DNA of 22,784 nucleotides, taken from an uncultured Eubacteriales bacterium. Its GTDB lineage: Bacteria > Bacillota > Clostridia > Christensenellales > Borkfalkiaceae. Where the stretch lies: the NCBI GenBank assembly GCA_900549005.1, contig URMT01000019.1:1-22784 (forward strand), given 5' to 3'. Numbering within the stretch: position 1 is the first letter of the stretch; every line of letters starts with the position of its first letter. The notes beneath the pieces were generated by a model. It had not been told where the DNA came from. It made no database searches and was given only the letters and a program-made list of their open reading frames with translations. Positions 1 through 7,846 of this stretch are shown in pieces. The position numbers and the translations under genes were made by a program.

Positions 1-23
1 GCGCCGTGCATTTTGCACGGCGC
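1..23. other. Perfect 10-bp hairpin at window edge
   Basis: Arms GCGCCGTGCA (1-10) and TGCACGGCGC (14-23) pair perfectly around a 3-nt loop. It lies about 120 bp beyond the stop of the GH28 gene, so it could be that operon's terminator or belong to a gene outside the window. No clear T-run follows on the visible plus side, so the terminator reading is a guess. Nothing else is seen in 24-142. Confidence 0.5.
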
Positions 24-142
24 GCCTCCCTGATTCAAGTAAATTAAAGTAGGATAAAACTACGGATGGTCTTAAATAAAATTATGTTATTTTGCGGCAC
101 GGCGGCTTACATACGGTGCCGACGCGCACGCATTTTTTACGC

Positions 143-1678
143 TTAAAGGCGCTTTACAGAGCCAACGCCCTCGCACTCCACCTCTTCGCCGCATACGCCC
201 TCGAAGGTGACGTTTTCAAGCTCTACCTTATCGGTAAACTGAAAGTACAGCCCGCCGTTTTTTACGGAATGGTTCTTTTCCTTCATATCGGGAAAAGAGG
301 GCTGACATTCGGGGTTGAACGTGAACGAAACATTTTTCAGCTTTACGCGCTCTATCGGCGATTCGGGCAGGCCGTAAAACGCGCCCGCACAGCAACATAC
401 GCCTTCGCAGCGCATATTTTCAAATTCAAAGTCGCCTACAACGGGCGTGAGGTCGTCTACGGGCAATTTTTTCGTAGTCCACACGTATTCTGTGTGCCCC
501 GTTTCGTCGCCCATATTGTAGTACATATTTATGACGAAGGGCGTGACTACGTCCTTCATTACTATATTTTTAAAGGTTACCCCGCTTATTACACCTATTC
601 TGCCCCTGCCGCGCCTCGTCTTTATGCGGAAGCCGCGCTCGGTTCCGCGGAACAGACAGCGCTCTACGTGCACGTTCTCTATCCCGCCCGAGCTTTCACT
701 GCCGAACACAACGCCGCCGTGGCCGCTCTCCATAAGGCAGTCGGTTATGCGCACGTTTTTGCAGGGAGTTTTGTAGCGGCGGGCAAGTTCGAGCGTGCCC
801 GACTTTATGGCTATGCAGTCGTCGCCTACCGATATATGAACGCCCGCGATATCCACGTCCTCGCAACAGTCAGGGTCTATGCCGTCGGTCGTGGGCATAG
901 AAGGGGTGTTGAACAGGCTGAGGTTATACAGCTTTACGCCCTTGCAGAAATAGGGGTGAACGTTCCACGAGGGGGTGTCGCGCACGGTTACGCCCTGCAT
1001 AAGCACGTTTTTGCAGCGGTTGAAGAACACGCCGCGCGGGCGCCAGGCGCCGCGCATTACGCGATGGCGTTCGTACCAATCGGAAGAGAGTGCGTTGCCG
1101 TCTATTACCCCCTCTCCCGCTATTACGATGTTTTTGCAGTTTACGGCCGTAATGAGCGAGGCAAAGCAGGGAGCTTCTTCGCCCTGCCAGGTGCCGTAGT
1201 TGCGGCGCTTTTCTCCCTCGCCGCACACGGCGGGGAGTACGGGATATTTATTTCTGTCCGTTTCACCTGTCAGGCGGGCGCCGCTTTCAAGATAGAGCAA
1301 AATGTTGCTGCGCAGAAATACAGGCCTTAAAAGGTAGTTGCCCGCGGGCACGTATACGGTGGTACCCTTTTCTGCACAGGCTATGGCGGCCGTAAACGCG
1401 GAGGTGTCGTCGTGCGAGCCATCGCCGACCGCGCCGAAGTCCTTCACGCTTAAAAACAAGCTCTCTTCCGCAGTTCTGAAAGTAACCTTCTTTCCGCACG
1501 CCTCGGCCACATATTCGGTATCGGGCGAGAGGTTGAACAGAGAAAACACGTTTCTTTCCTCCACCTCCCTTACAACCTGGCCGCACAGCTTTACCTCAAA
1601 AGGCGAAGATGCGTAATACGCGCTATCGTTATTCAATGCAAAAGTGGCGCTGCGCGCCGTTACGGCAAGCAATTTCAT
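143..1678 (-). CDS. Glycoside hydrolase family 28 (polygalacturonase-like)
   Basis: A 511-residue protein with a small N-terminal beta domain (about 1-70, fibronectin-III-like) followed by the pectin-lyase-like parallel beta-helix, which begins at 'SVKDFGAVGDG'. The four GH28 signatures are present in order: TDGIDPD (264-270), GDDCIAIKSG (285-294, the paired Asp), GHGG (319-322) and RIKT (351-354). Family members hydrolyse alpha-1,4-galacturonosyl or related links in pectin by inversion. There is no signal peptide (it starts MKLLAVTARSATFALN), so it probably acts inside the cell on imported oligosaccharides, as many gut-bacterial homologues with this layout do. It follows the AEC permease by 24 bp and is probably co-transcribed with it. 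The substrate (homogalacturonan, rhamnogalacturonan or xylogalacturonan) cannot be told. Confidence 0.92.
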   Translation of the reverse strand: MKLLAVTARSATFALNNDSAYYASSPFEVKLCGQVVREVEERNVFSLFNLSPDTEYVAEACGKKVTFRTAEESLFLSVKDFGAVGDGSHDDTSAFTAAIACAEKGTTVYVPAGNYLLRPVFLRSNILLYLESGARLTGETDRNKYPVLPAVCGEGEKRRNYGTWQGEEAPCFASLITAVNCKNIVIAGEGVIDGNALSSDWYERHRVMRGAWRPRGVFFNRCKNVLMQGVTVRDTPSWNVHPYFCKGVKLYNLSLFNTPSMPTTDGIDPDCCEDVDIAGVHISVGDDCIAIKSGTLELARRYKTPCKNVRITDCLMESGHGGVVFGSESSGGIENVHVERCLFRGTERGFRIKTRRGRGRIGVISGVTFKNIVMKDVVTPFVINMYYNMGDETGHTEYVWTTKKLPVDDLTPVVGDFEFENMRCEGVCCCAGAFYGLPESPIERVKLKNVSFTFNPECQPSFPDMKEKNHSVKNGGLYFQFTDKVELENVTFEGVCGEEVECEGVGSVKRL

Positions 1679-1702
1679 ATCATTTTCCCCGAAAAATTTA
1701 TT

Positions 1703-2800
1703 TTACACTGCAAGCAGTCCCATAGACATAAGCGCGAACACGATTGCAAACAGGCTTACTATTGATGCCACGCTCGTCCACACAACGAGCTGGCCCGCAA
1801 GCTGTTCGTCGTTGTCGCCGATGGAACCTGCCATTATAGCACTTGATACCGCGACGGGCGTGCCGAAGAGCGATATAAGCGCAGGGTATTCCGTCTGGCC
1901 GAAGCTGAGAAGGGGCGTGTATTCGCTGAGGAGCACCGCCACCCCCACACCGAGAAGAGGCGCGAGGACAACGCGGAAGAGCGGTGCGACTACTATCTCC
2001 TTAGTCATTCCCTTTACGGCAGAGAACTCGAACCCGCCGCCCAGAACGACGAGGGCAAGCGGCGTTGCCACAAGGCGCAAATCGTCGAGCACGTTATATA
2101 TAAAGGTGAGGTCGCCTTCCAGCGTGAACACCGCGCTGCCCCATATGGCAATTTCGGCGTAGCGCAGGCCTATTGCCACAAGCCCCGCAGCAATGCCGAG
2201 TATCATAGGGTTGGTAACTATGTTGAGCGCCACACGCCTCACGTCTACCCTCTGCCTTTGGGGCAGTACGGCAAGCGCGCCGCCCTCCGCCGTCAGGCCG
2301 TCTGCGGAAACCTGTGCGGGAGCGTGGAACACCGAGAGCGATATGACGGCAAGTATGTTGAATATTGGCACGGTGAACGCCTGGATTATGGCAACGACGC
2401 CGTTTACCGTCTCTGCCGCCCCGGGCGCCGTTCCCGCCAGCGAAGCGGCAAGCGATATGCCGATTATTGCAAAGTTGCTTAAAAAGGTGCACTGGAACAC
2501 GGGGCCGCGCCTGCGCGCATTCTTTGTGGTGAGCACCGCGGTGACCCAGCCGAGGGCAAACAGCACGAAGATTGCGATTACCGAAAAGATGACGAGTCCC
2601 CAATTTATCGATGAGAGGTCCTGTATGTTATATATATTTATGAACAACATACAGGGCAAGCAGACGTCGAACACGAATTTGTTGCCTACTTCAAGAAAGT
2701 TGCCGCTGAGGAACTTTATGCGCTTTAACACATAGCCGAGCGCTATAAGCGCAACGATGGGGATAACGGCGTTTACGGCCGTCATAAAAATGTTGAACAT
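1703..2800 (-). CDS. AEC-family permease (paralogue 1)
   Basis: A 365-residue polytopic protein of the auxin efflux carrier/malate permease family. It starts MFNIFMTAVNAVIPIVALIALGYVLKRIKF and alternates hydrophobic helices through to the C-terminus, about ten in all. Conserved pieces include CLPCMLFINIYNI after the second helix, SNFAIIGISLAASLAG mid-protein, PLALVVLGGGFEF and the C-terminal GTPVAVSSAIMAGSIG. Bacterial members move organic acids such as malate across the plasma membrane; the substrate here is unknown. It lies between a close paralogue (2949-4031) and the GH28 gene on the same strand, so a link to sugar-acid metabolism is possible but only inferred. The 'DVRRVALNIVTNPMIL' linker diverges most between the two copies. 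Confidence 0.9.
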   Translation of the reverse strand: MFNIFMTAVNAVIPIVALIALGYVLKRIKFLSGNFLEVGNKFVFDVCLPCMLFINIYNIQDLSSINWGLVIFSVIAIFVLFALGWVTAVLTTKNARRRGPVFQCTFLSNFAIIGISLAASLAGTAPGAAETVNGVVAIIQAFTVPIFNILAVISLSVFHAPAQVSADGLTAEGGALAVLPQRQRVDVRRVALNIVTNPMILGIAAGLVAIGLRYAEIAIWGSAVFTLEGDLTFIYNVLDDLRLVATPLALVVLGGGFEFSAVKGMTKEIVVAPLFRVVLAPLLGVGVAVLLSEYTPLLSFGQTEYPALISLFGTPVAVSSAIMAGSIGDNDEQLAGQLVVWTSVASIVSLFAIVFALMSMGLLAV

Positions 2801-2948
2801 AACGCAAAAACAGCCTTTCTCTCATTTCCGATGCTCCGCCTTATTATGTGCGGACATATGCCGCGGCGAACGCATTTTTACCCCTTATGCGTATATGTTG
2901 CAAACAGCGCTTTTGCACGCGATTTTTTATTTATTAAAGCCTGCCTTT

Positions 2949-4031
2949 TCAGACGGCGAGAAGACCGAACGACATCAAAAGCAGTACCTGTGCAAACAGA
3001 GTTACTATCGAGCAGATGCTTGTCCAGACCACGAGCTGGCCCGCGAGCTGTTCGTCGTTGCCCATCTCCCCCGCCATTATCGCGCTGGATACGGCGACGG
3101 GAGTGCCGAAAAGTGCAATGAGCGCGGGATATTCTGTCTGGCCGAAATCGACGAGCGTTGTGAATTCGCTTAAAAGCACGGCGCAGCCTACGCCGATGAG
3201 CGGGGTGATTACCGTGCGGAATACCGTGCCAACGATAATTTCTTTCGACATTCCCTTTACGGCAGAAAATTCAAACTGTCCGCCGAGCACTACGAGGGCG
3301 AGCGGCGTTGCCACCTGCTTCAAGTTGTCGAGCGTGTTATAGATGAACGTCAAATCGTCCTTTATCGTGAAGGGTGCGGGGCTGCCCCATATTGCCACCT
3401 CGGCATAGCGCAGGCCTACGAACACAAGGCCTGTAACGATGCCGATGATGAGCGGGTTTTTTATTATGTTGAGAAGAATCTTTTTTACGTCTGTATGGGA
3501 ATTTGCGGGCTTTATCAGCATTCCGTTTTCATCGAGCTGTGCCTGGGGCTTGCCCACGAATACCGAAAGCGAGATGACGGCGAGTATGTTGAAAATCGGT
3601 ATAGTAAACGCCTGAATTATGGCAACAACGCCGTCTACCGTCTCGGCCGCACCGGCGGCGGTTCCCGCGAGAGAAGCCGCAAGCGATATGCCGATTATTG
3701 CAAAGTTGCTGCGGTATGTACATTGCAGAATTACGCCGCGGCGGCGGTTATCCTTTGTTGTAAGAATACTTACCACCAAACCTATTCCGAACATCACGAA
3801 CACCGCAACGACGGAGTAGATTACGAGCGACCAGTCCACGGCAGACAAATCTTCGATGTTGTAGATATTTATAAACAGCATACAGGGCAGGCAGACGTTG
3901 AAAACAAGTTTGTTGCCTATCTTCAAAAACTCGCCCGTAAGAAATTTGATGCGCTTCAACACATAGCCGAGCACTATTAAAAGCACAATCGGCAGTATGG
4001 CGTTTATGGCCGTCATAAAAATTTCGAACAA
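2949..4031 (-). CDS. AEC-family permease (paralogue 2, TTG start)
   Basis: A 360-residue multi-spanning AEC-family transporter, near-parallel in sequence to the gene at 1703-2800 over its whole length (for example SNFAIIGISLAASLAGTA and GQTEYPALI are in both), so the pair is a tandem duplication. The longest frame begins with GTG at 4049, but a GGGAGG ribosome site at about 4040-4045 lies inside that extension. A TTG at 4031 sits 8 bp after this site and gives MFEIFMTAIN, which aligns exactly with MFNIFMTAVN of the paralogue, so TTG is chosen. A 148-bp gap separates it from the next gene. It is probably the first gene of the AEC-AEC-GH28 unit. Substrate is unknown; organic acids are usual for the family. 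Confidence 0.88.
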   Translation of the reverse strand: MFEIFMTAINAILPIVLLIVLGYVLKRIKFLTGEFLKIGNKLVFNVCLPCMLFINIYNIEDLSAVDWSLVIYSVVAVFVMFGIGLVVSILTTKDNRRRGVILQCTYRSNFAIIGISLAASLAGTAAGAAETVDGVVAIIQAFTIPIFNILAVISLSVFVGKPQAQLDENGMLIKPANSHTDVKKILLNIIKNPLIIGIVTGLVFVGLRYAEVAIWGSPAPFTIKDDLTFIYNTLDNLKQVATPLALVVLGGQFEFSAVKGMSKEIIVGTVFRTVITPLIGVGCAVLLSEFTTLVDFGQTEYPALIALFGTPVAVSSAIMAGEMGNDEQLAGQLVVWTSICSIVTLFAQVLLLMSFGLLAV

Positions 4032-4069
4032 CCCGATTTCCTCCCGCACTGTTTGTTTAATACATTTTT

Positions 4070-4097
4070 ATTATATAGTATTTTAACAGATTGTCAA
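4070..4097 (-). promoter_or_regulatory. Sigma-A promoter of the AEC/GH28 unit
   Basis: On the minus strand TTGACA (4097-4092) and TATAAT (4075-4070) are separated by 16 bp, both perfect consensus boxes. Transcription would start near 4062, leaving about a 30-nt leader before the TTG start codon at 4031. The surrounding 4050-4200 is strongly AT-rich and holds no gene. Confidence 0.8.
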
Positions 4098-4267
4098 TAT
4101 TTGGGAAAATATTCGCAAAAATTATGTGAAATATGCAGTATTGTATCACTATTTGATAATTTATATCGCAATATTGTTATATACTTTCATAAAGATAAAT
4201 GCAAAACAGAGAAGTTAAAAAGGCACCGCCGAAGTCTGTAAGGAGCAAAGCGACGGAACAGCGATTG

Positions 4268-6052
4268 CTACCGAATGTCAATCGCGCCACTACGGCGTTT
4301 CAAACGACCGCTATGCTCCGCTATACAAAAAGGCATCGCCGAATCGATGCCGTATATAAAATACAACTCGCGGATTCTGTGGTTTCCCGCAAGCGGGAGC
4401 CCTCCGCAGAGTAGCGGCGGCAAGCCGCCTCGCGCGAACGAGGCGTTTCTTTTCACCGCTATGCTCCGCCAAAATAAAATGCGCCCGAGGCAAACTGCAA
4501 GTTTGCCTCGGGCGCATTTTGGTGGAGTGGCGGAAAGAGTTTGAACATTTTTCAAGCCCTCTATTGCCGCGTTTGTTTCGTCAAGCCGCACACGCTCGAT
4601 GGCTTTGTCAACGCCAAAATTCAGATAGGTTACAATTTCATTGTCATAGACATAGACCATAAACACAAGATTATCAATAATTTTGCGCTGGTACTCTTTG
4701 TCGGTCGGTTCGCCTTTGATAAGTTCGGCAACGAACGCAAGTATCTGCTGTTTCGTTACCTGCCGCCCGCGCTCTAATTCAATTTGCGATTTTTGCGCTT
4801 GCAGGTCGGCAAGCAATGTTTCATAGTCCTGCATCTTCTTTTCGATGCCCGCGCGGAGCAATGCGCTTTTCGCCTCGATAAAAGCGTTCGTCAAGTTTTC
4901 AACTTCTTGTTGCGCTTGCGTTATGCGCGTTTCTATGCTCCGCAAGCCGCTATCGCCCGTGCGCTGCTCATAATATGCAATCGTATCAGCGGCGGCGCGG
5001 TCAGCGTTCTTCTTGTCGCTCAAAAAGTCTTTGACCGCTTGGGCAACTTGCATTTCCAAATTGTCTTTATTTTCCCGCGATTTATGGCACAAGCCTTTTT
5101 TCTTCTGTTTGCAAGCATAATAATAGTGCTTTTTCCCGTTGCAACTTGTTCCGCCGTCCGCAACGATAGCCGTGCCGCAATGCCCGCAAAAGGCTTTTCC
5201 CGTGAGCAAATACGGCTCTATTGCAGAATTTGCGCCCGCTAAAATCTTATTTTTAGCAAGCCGCTTTTGTACCTCTGCAAAAAGCAGTTTGTCTATAATC
5301 GGGGGATATGTATTTGCGCAAAGCCTGCCGCCGAAGTAATATTCGCCCGTGTATTTCGCGTTTGTCAGCCACCTGTCGAAAGTTCTGCCTTTGAACGGCT
5401 TGCCGTTGAAACGCTCGCCCCGTGCATTGAGCGCGGCGGCTATGTCTTTCTTGTCTGTGCCTTTGGCATATTCGGTATATACGAAACGCACGATTTCGGC
5501 TTGTTTTTCGTCAATAGCGACTTTATGTATAGTACCCTTTTTGCCCGTCTTGTCGGTGTCTATGAGTTTATACCCGAAAATCAGTTTTGAACCCGTGAAC
5601 GTGCCGTTTTCTACGCTGGTAGTCAAGCCGTCGCGAATACGCACGGAAAGCCGCTGACTATATTTTTCGTCGTTCCACTCAACGAACATTTCATACAGTT
5701 CGCCGCCCTCGTCGTCGGTTACTGGCTCTAACGCCGACAACACTTTAACGCCGCATTTCTCTTTGAGTTGGTGTTTAATCATCATACTTTCAAAGCGGTT
5801 GCGGGCGAAACGGTCGAATTTGTAAACAATGATATACTGAAACGCGCCGCTTTCCGCGTCGTGTAACATTTGTTGGAAAGCCTTGCGCTTGTGCGTGTCT
5901 TTGGACGCGCTTTTTGCTTTTTCGGGGTAAATTTTGATTACATTCAGCCCCCTGCTGTGGGCGAACTCTGTACATATACGGATTTGCCCCTCTATGGTCA
6001 TATCGTTCTGACCGTGTGAACTGTAACGAGGATATATAACTGCGTTTTCCAT
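4268..6052 (-). CDS. Large serine recombinase / integrase
   Basis: A 594-residue serine recombinase. The N-terminal resolvase domain (about 4-145) has the catalytic YPRYSS motif with Ser11 and Arg9, plus VYKFDRFARNR (77-86). A 'recombinase' DNA-binding domain follows (about 155-265), then a zinc ribbon with Cys289, Cys292, Cys314 and Cys322, a charged coiled coil (about 368-430) and the closing strand motif VYVYDNEIVTYLNF (467-480). Such enzymes integrate and excise mobile elements, and this one is the likely integrase here. Family members usually end soon after that motif; this frame continues about 85-110 residues through palindromes and repeats (4268-4520), giving a low-complexity Arg/Gly/Leu tail that may come from fused end DNA. 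The start follows a good GAAAGGAG ribosome site (about 6060-6067). Confidence 0.93.
   Translation of the reverse strand: MENAVIYPRYSSHGQNDMTIEGQIRICTEFAHSRGLNVIKIYPEKAKSASKDTHKRKAFQQMLHDAESGAFQYIIVYKFDRFARNRFESMMIKHQLKEKCGVKVLSALEPVTDDEGGELYEMFVEWNDEKYSQRLSVRIRDGLTTSVENGTFTGSKLIFGYKLIDTDKTGKKGTIHKVAIDEKQAEIVRFVYTEYAKGTDKKDIAAALNARGERFNGKPFKGRTFDRWLTNAKYTGEYYFGGRLCANTYPPIIDKLLFAEVQKRLAKNKILAGANSAIEPYLLTGKAFCGHCGTAIVADGGTSCNGKKHYYYACKQKKKGLCHKSRENKDNLEMQVAQAVKDFLSDKKNADRAAADTIAYYEQRTGDSGLRSIETRITQAQQEVENLTNAFIEAKSALLRAGIEKKMQDYETLLADLQAQKSQIELERGRQVTKQQILAFVAELIKGEPTDKEYQRKIIDNLVFMVYVYDNEIVTYLNFGVDKAIERVRLDETNAAIEGLKNVQTLSATPPKCARGKLAVCLGRILFWRSIAVKRNASFARGGLPPLLCGGLPLAGNHRIRELYFIYGIDSAMPFCIAEHSGRLKRRSGAIDIR
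4294..4469. repeat. 28-bp imperfect direct repeat, two copies
   Basis: Copies lie at 4294-4321 and 4442-4469, 148 bp apart. Both begin GGCGTTTC and end with the identical 15-mer ACCGCTATGCTCCGC, differing only in the 5-bp middle. They flank several small palindromes inside the recombinase 3' tail. The CCGCTATGCTCC core also occurs at the 3' end of the tRNA-Ala gene, on the opposite strand. Confidence 0.75.
4332..4445. repeat. Cluster of four short palindromes
   Basis: Perfect stems occur at 4332-4338/4345-4351 (7 bp), 4385-4390/4393-4398 (6 bp), 4416-4421/4424-4429 (6 bp) and 4426-4432/4439-4445 (7 bp; exclusive with the previous one). Together with the larger hairpin next to them they make this end of the element unusually foldable as single-stranded DNA or RNA. 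They lie inside the open frame of the recombinase, whose encoded residues there look non-functional. Confidence 0.65.
4476..4520. repeat. Perfect 21-bp hairpin with 3-nt loop
   Basis: The arms 4476-4496 and 4500-4520 are exact reverse complements around a GCA loop; they start AAAATGCGCCCGAGG and end with TTTT. Just outside, CTCCGCC and GGTGGAG extend the pairing imperfectly. This has the form of a bidirectional Rho-independent terminator (T4 on either strand) but lies in the recombinase frame at residues 511-525. It probably marks where the original gene ended. Confidence 0.8.
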
Positions 6053-6106
6053 TGCGGTTGCTCCTTTCGGCGCGGGGTGCGCCTTAATTTAATTTTTGCG
6101 GTGCTT

Positions 6107-6291
6107 TTGTGCTTAACCGCCTTAACCAGACCAGCTCGCCGCCGCAGTGGAATGTCAACGGGACATACTTTCCCGCTCCCTGCGGGAAAGAAGTTGTCGG
6201 TGGAGATTTTTCGCCCGCGAAAAATACAACCGCTTGCCCGTTGATCAGAACACAAGGCGGCGAAACAATCCCACAAGGCGGTTAAGCACAA
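6107..6291. ncRNA. 185-bp nested cruciform / structured RNA candidate
   Basis: An outer perfect 17-bp stem pairs 6107-6123 with 6275-6291 (TTGTGCTTAACCGCCTT and its complement). Inside it, 8-bp stems pair 6136-6143 with 6256-6263 and 6155-6162 with 6237-6244. At the tip are two hairpins: a 9-bp stem 6168-6176/6182-6190 and a 9-bp stem 6206-6214/6217-6225. All levels nest without conflict. A 10-bp direct repeat CACAAGGCGG occurs at 6251 and 6272. The region lies between the divergent recombinase and TetR genes. It could be an untranslated-leader RNA of the recombinase, a single-strand origin or packaging signal, or a MITE-like palindrome. The structure is directly visible; the role is unknown. 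Confidence 0.6.
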
Positions 6292-6325
6292 GCAAATAAA
6301 CTAATCCTATTTTAACATAAATCAG

Positions 6326-6382
6326 TTGACAAGTCTATCAATTTCCTATATACTAAACAGCGATTAAAACATTGTTTAGTAT
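6326..6382 (+). promoter_or_regulatory. TetR-gene promoter with overlapping operator palindrome
   Basis: TTGACA (6326-6331), a 17-bp spacer and TATACT (6349-6354) form a strong sigma-A promoter. A 10-bp inverted repeat, ATACTAAACA (6350-6359) and TGTTTAGTAT (6373-6382), overlaps the -10 box and reaches the ribosome site. This is the expected place for an autoregulatory TetR-family operator, so repressor binding would block RNA polymerase. Confidence 0.78.
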
Positions 6383-6391
6383 GGAGGCTAA

Positions 6392-6949
6392 ATGGACGCA
6401 AAGGCAAAGATAATTGAGGCTACTATTAACTTAATAAAAGAGAAGAATGGTGATATTAAACTGGTTACTACAAGGGAAATCGTTAAAAATGCAGGTGTAA
6501 GCGTTGCGCTTATCAATTACCATTTTCAAAGTAAAAAGAATTTGATTGATATATGCGTAAAGCAAATAGTCAGTAATGTTATTGCTCAATCAAAGCCTAA
6601 TATGGAAGGATTGTCGCCTATGGAAAAATTAAAGCGTTCGGTAAAAATACCAGTTGATTTTTTAATGGAAAATCCTGAAATTGCTAAAATATCAATTTTG
6701 AGCGATTTTATGCAAGGGCAACTAAATGACAATACCTTTCAGACATTGGCGCGCTACTATTTTTATGCAAGTAACGTAGGTATAAATGAAGATGTTTTTT
6801 TCAAAACCGTCTTTTTAATTCACGGGTTACAAGGTATTTTTTTGCGTAAGGAACTTTATAAAGATAAGTTTGATTTTGCAGACAAAGTGCAGAGAGATAT
6901 TTTAATTGATAAGATAGTAGATAAATTATTCGGAGGTGAAGATGAATAG
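6392..6949 (+). CDS. TetR/AcrR-family transcriptional repressor
   Basis: A 185-residue protein of normal family length. The N-terminal helix-turn-helix spans about 24-48 and ends in the typical recognition-helix stretch VALINYHFQSKKNL. The C-terminal ligand-binding part (60-185) is all-helical and ligand-specific, so no inducer can be named. The start follows GGAGG (6383-6387). Its promoter carries a palindrome suited to autorepression. The stop overlaps the start of the following membrane protein, so the two form an operon and the repressor most likely controls that protein in response to a small molecule. Base composition is visibly more AT-rich than the genes on either side, suggesting a separate origin as cargo. 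Confidence 0.92.
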   Translation: MDAKAKIIEATINLIKEKNGDIKLVTTREIVKNAGVSVALINYHFQSKKNLIDICVKQIVSNVIAQSKPNMEGLSPMEKLKRSVKIPVDFLMENPEIAKISILSDFMQGQLNDNTFQTLARYYFYASNVGINEDVFFKTVFLIHGLQGIFLRKELYKDKFDFADKVQRDILIDKIVDKLFGGEDE

Positions 6950-7583
6950 AAAAATAGGTTTAATTTCCTCAATCGTAATATGCTGTTTGGTTACAGTATT
7001 TTTGATTTGCTTGGTGATTGCGCTATTTGCTCAAAATATCTTTACAGAAAATTTGAGTTACGGCGTTTGCACTGTACTCTCGTGGGGTTGGGTTGCTACA
7101 ACCTGCGCTTACTCCTGCTTTACACAAAAAGAATATTCCGCAGCGGCAAAAATCGGCGTTTCCATAGGCGTGATTTATGCCACAATAATTAGTATTGTGT
7201 ACTTTACTCAACTAACTACTGTATTATATAAATCTGTTGACGAAATAATATTACAAGCCTTTTCATTTACGTCTGCGGGCAGTTGGTTATTTAACCTCGA
7301 TTTATTGGGTTATGGGTTACTTTCAATCTCTACTTTTTTTATCGGGTTAACCCTGCAAACGAAAGATAAAATCGACAGAGCCTTAAAATTACTTTTAATG
7401 TTACACGGTATATTTTTTGTTTGTATGTTTGTTCCTATTTTGCCGTTACCCGCGACTAATCAAGGTAACGGCGGGACAATAGCATTGATTTGCTGGTGCT
7501 TATTCTTTTTATCGATTTGTATATTATCAATTCTACATTTCAAAAGATTAAACGATAATAGTAATTCAAAGGAAAGCGTATGA
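6942..7583 (+). CDS. Multi-spanning membrane protein beside TetR regulator
   Basis: A 213-residue hydrophobic protein with about six membrane helices (near residues 5-30, 38-57, 68-91, 112-138, 148-170 and 180-200) and a short charged C-terminus (LHFKRLNDNSNSKESV). It matches no family I recognise. An in-frame GTG at 6936 is upstream, but the GGAGG at 6932-6936 is best placed for the ATG at 6942, which is therefore chosen. It overlaps the TetR stop by 8 bp. By context it could be the membrane target of the repressor's regulon, for example in export or membrane-stress response; that is inference. It shares the AT-rich composition of the TetR gene. Confidence 0.8.
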   Translation: MNRKIGLISSIVICCLVTVFLICLVIALFAQNIFTENLSYGVCTVLSWGWVATTCAYSCFTQKEYSAAAKIGVSIGVIYATIISIVYFTQLTTVLYKSVDEIILQAFSFTSAGSWLFNLDLLGYGLLSISTFFIGLTLQTKDKIDRALKLLLMLHGIFFVCMFVPILPLPATNQGNGGTIALICWCLFFLSICILSILHFKRLNDNSNSKESV

Positions 7584-7741
7584 CATACTACACGGTCTGC
7601 CCCTCCTGCGGGTACAAATTATTGAAAGCAGGCGACGGCTCAACGATAGAGATACATTGCCCGAAATGCGCGGAGAAAATGACTATCGAAATTAAGGACG
7701 GCAAAATTACCATTCAAAAGATAATAGCCGAAAAAGCATAA
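7580..7741 (+). CDS. 53-residue zinc-ribbon peptide
   Basis: A small gene that starts within the stop of the membrane-protein gene (ATGA overlap at 7580-7583) and encodes 53 residues. Two CxxC knuckles, CPSCG (residues 7-11) and CPKC (28-31), are spaced as in rubredoxin-like or Com-type zinc ribbons, and a short beta-rich Lys/Ile tail follows. It is the last gene of the TetR operon. Translational coupling and codon pattern support a real gene; function is unknown. Confidence 0.7.
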   Translation: MTYYTVCPSCGYKLLKAGDGSTIEIHCPKCAEKMTIEIKDGKITIQKIIAEKA

Positions 7742-7763
7742 GGCTACAAATAACTGTAAAGAT

Positions 7764-7841
7764 AAAGAATTGAGTGTACGAAAGTAAAGCAAAAGTATTT
7801 ATTTTCGGGGGGGCAGAAATGTCGCACTCAATTCTTTTTTT
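7764..7841 (+). terminator. Terminator with 13-bp stem and 48-nt loop
   Basis: AAAGAATTGAGTG (7764-7776) pairs perfectly with CACTCAATTCTTT (7825-7837) and a run of seven T ends at 7841. It lies just after the zinc-ribbon gene, so it would end the TetR operon. The 48-nt loop is unusually long and includes seven consecutive G (7807-7813), so a small stable RNA is also possible. Confidence 0.65.
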
Positions 7842-7846
7842 ATGCT

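Noticed and set aside
92..1330. 412-residue plus-strand frame opposite the GH28 gene
   Set aside because: It lies antisense to a gene with all GH28 motifs; its His/Ala/Tyr-rich sequence has no domain and no ribosome site.
6107..6291. Retron or group II intron RNA
   Set aside because: No reverse transcriptase occurs in the window and no intron domain V/VI-like hairpin is seen.
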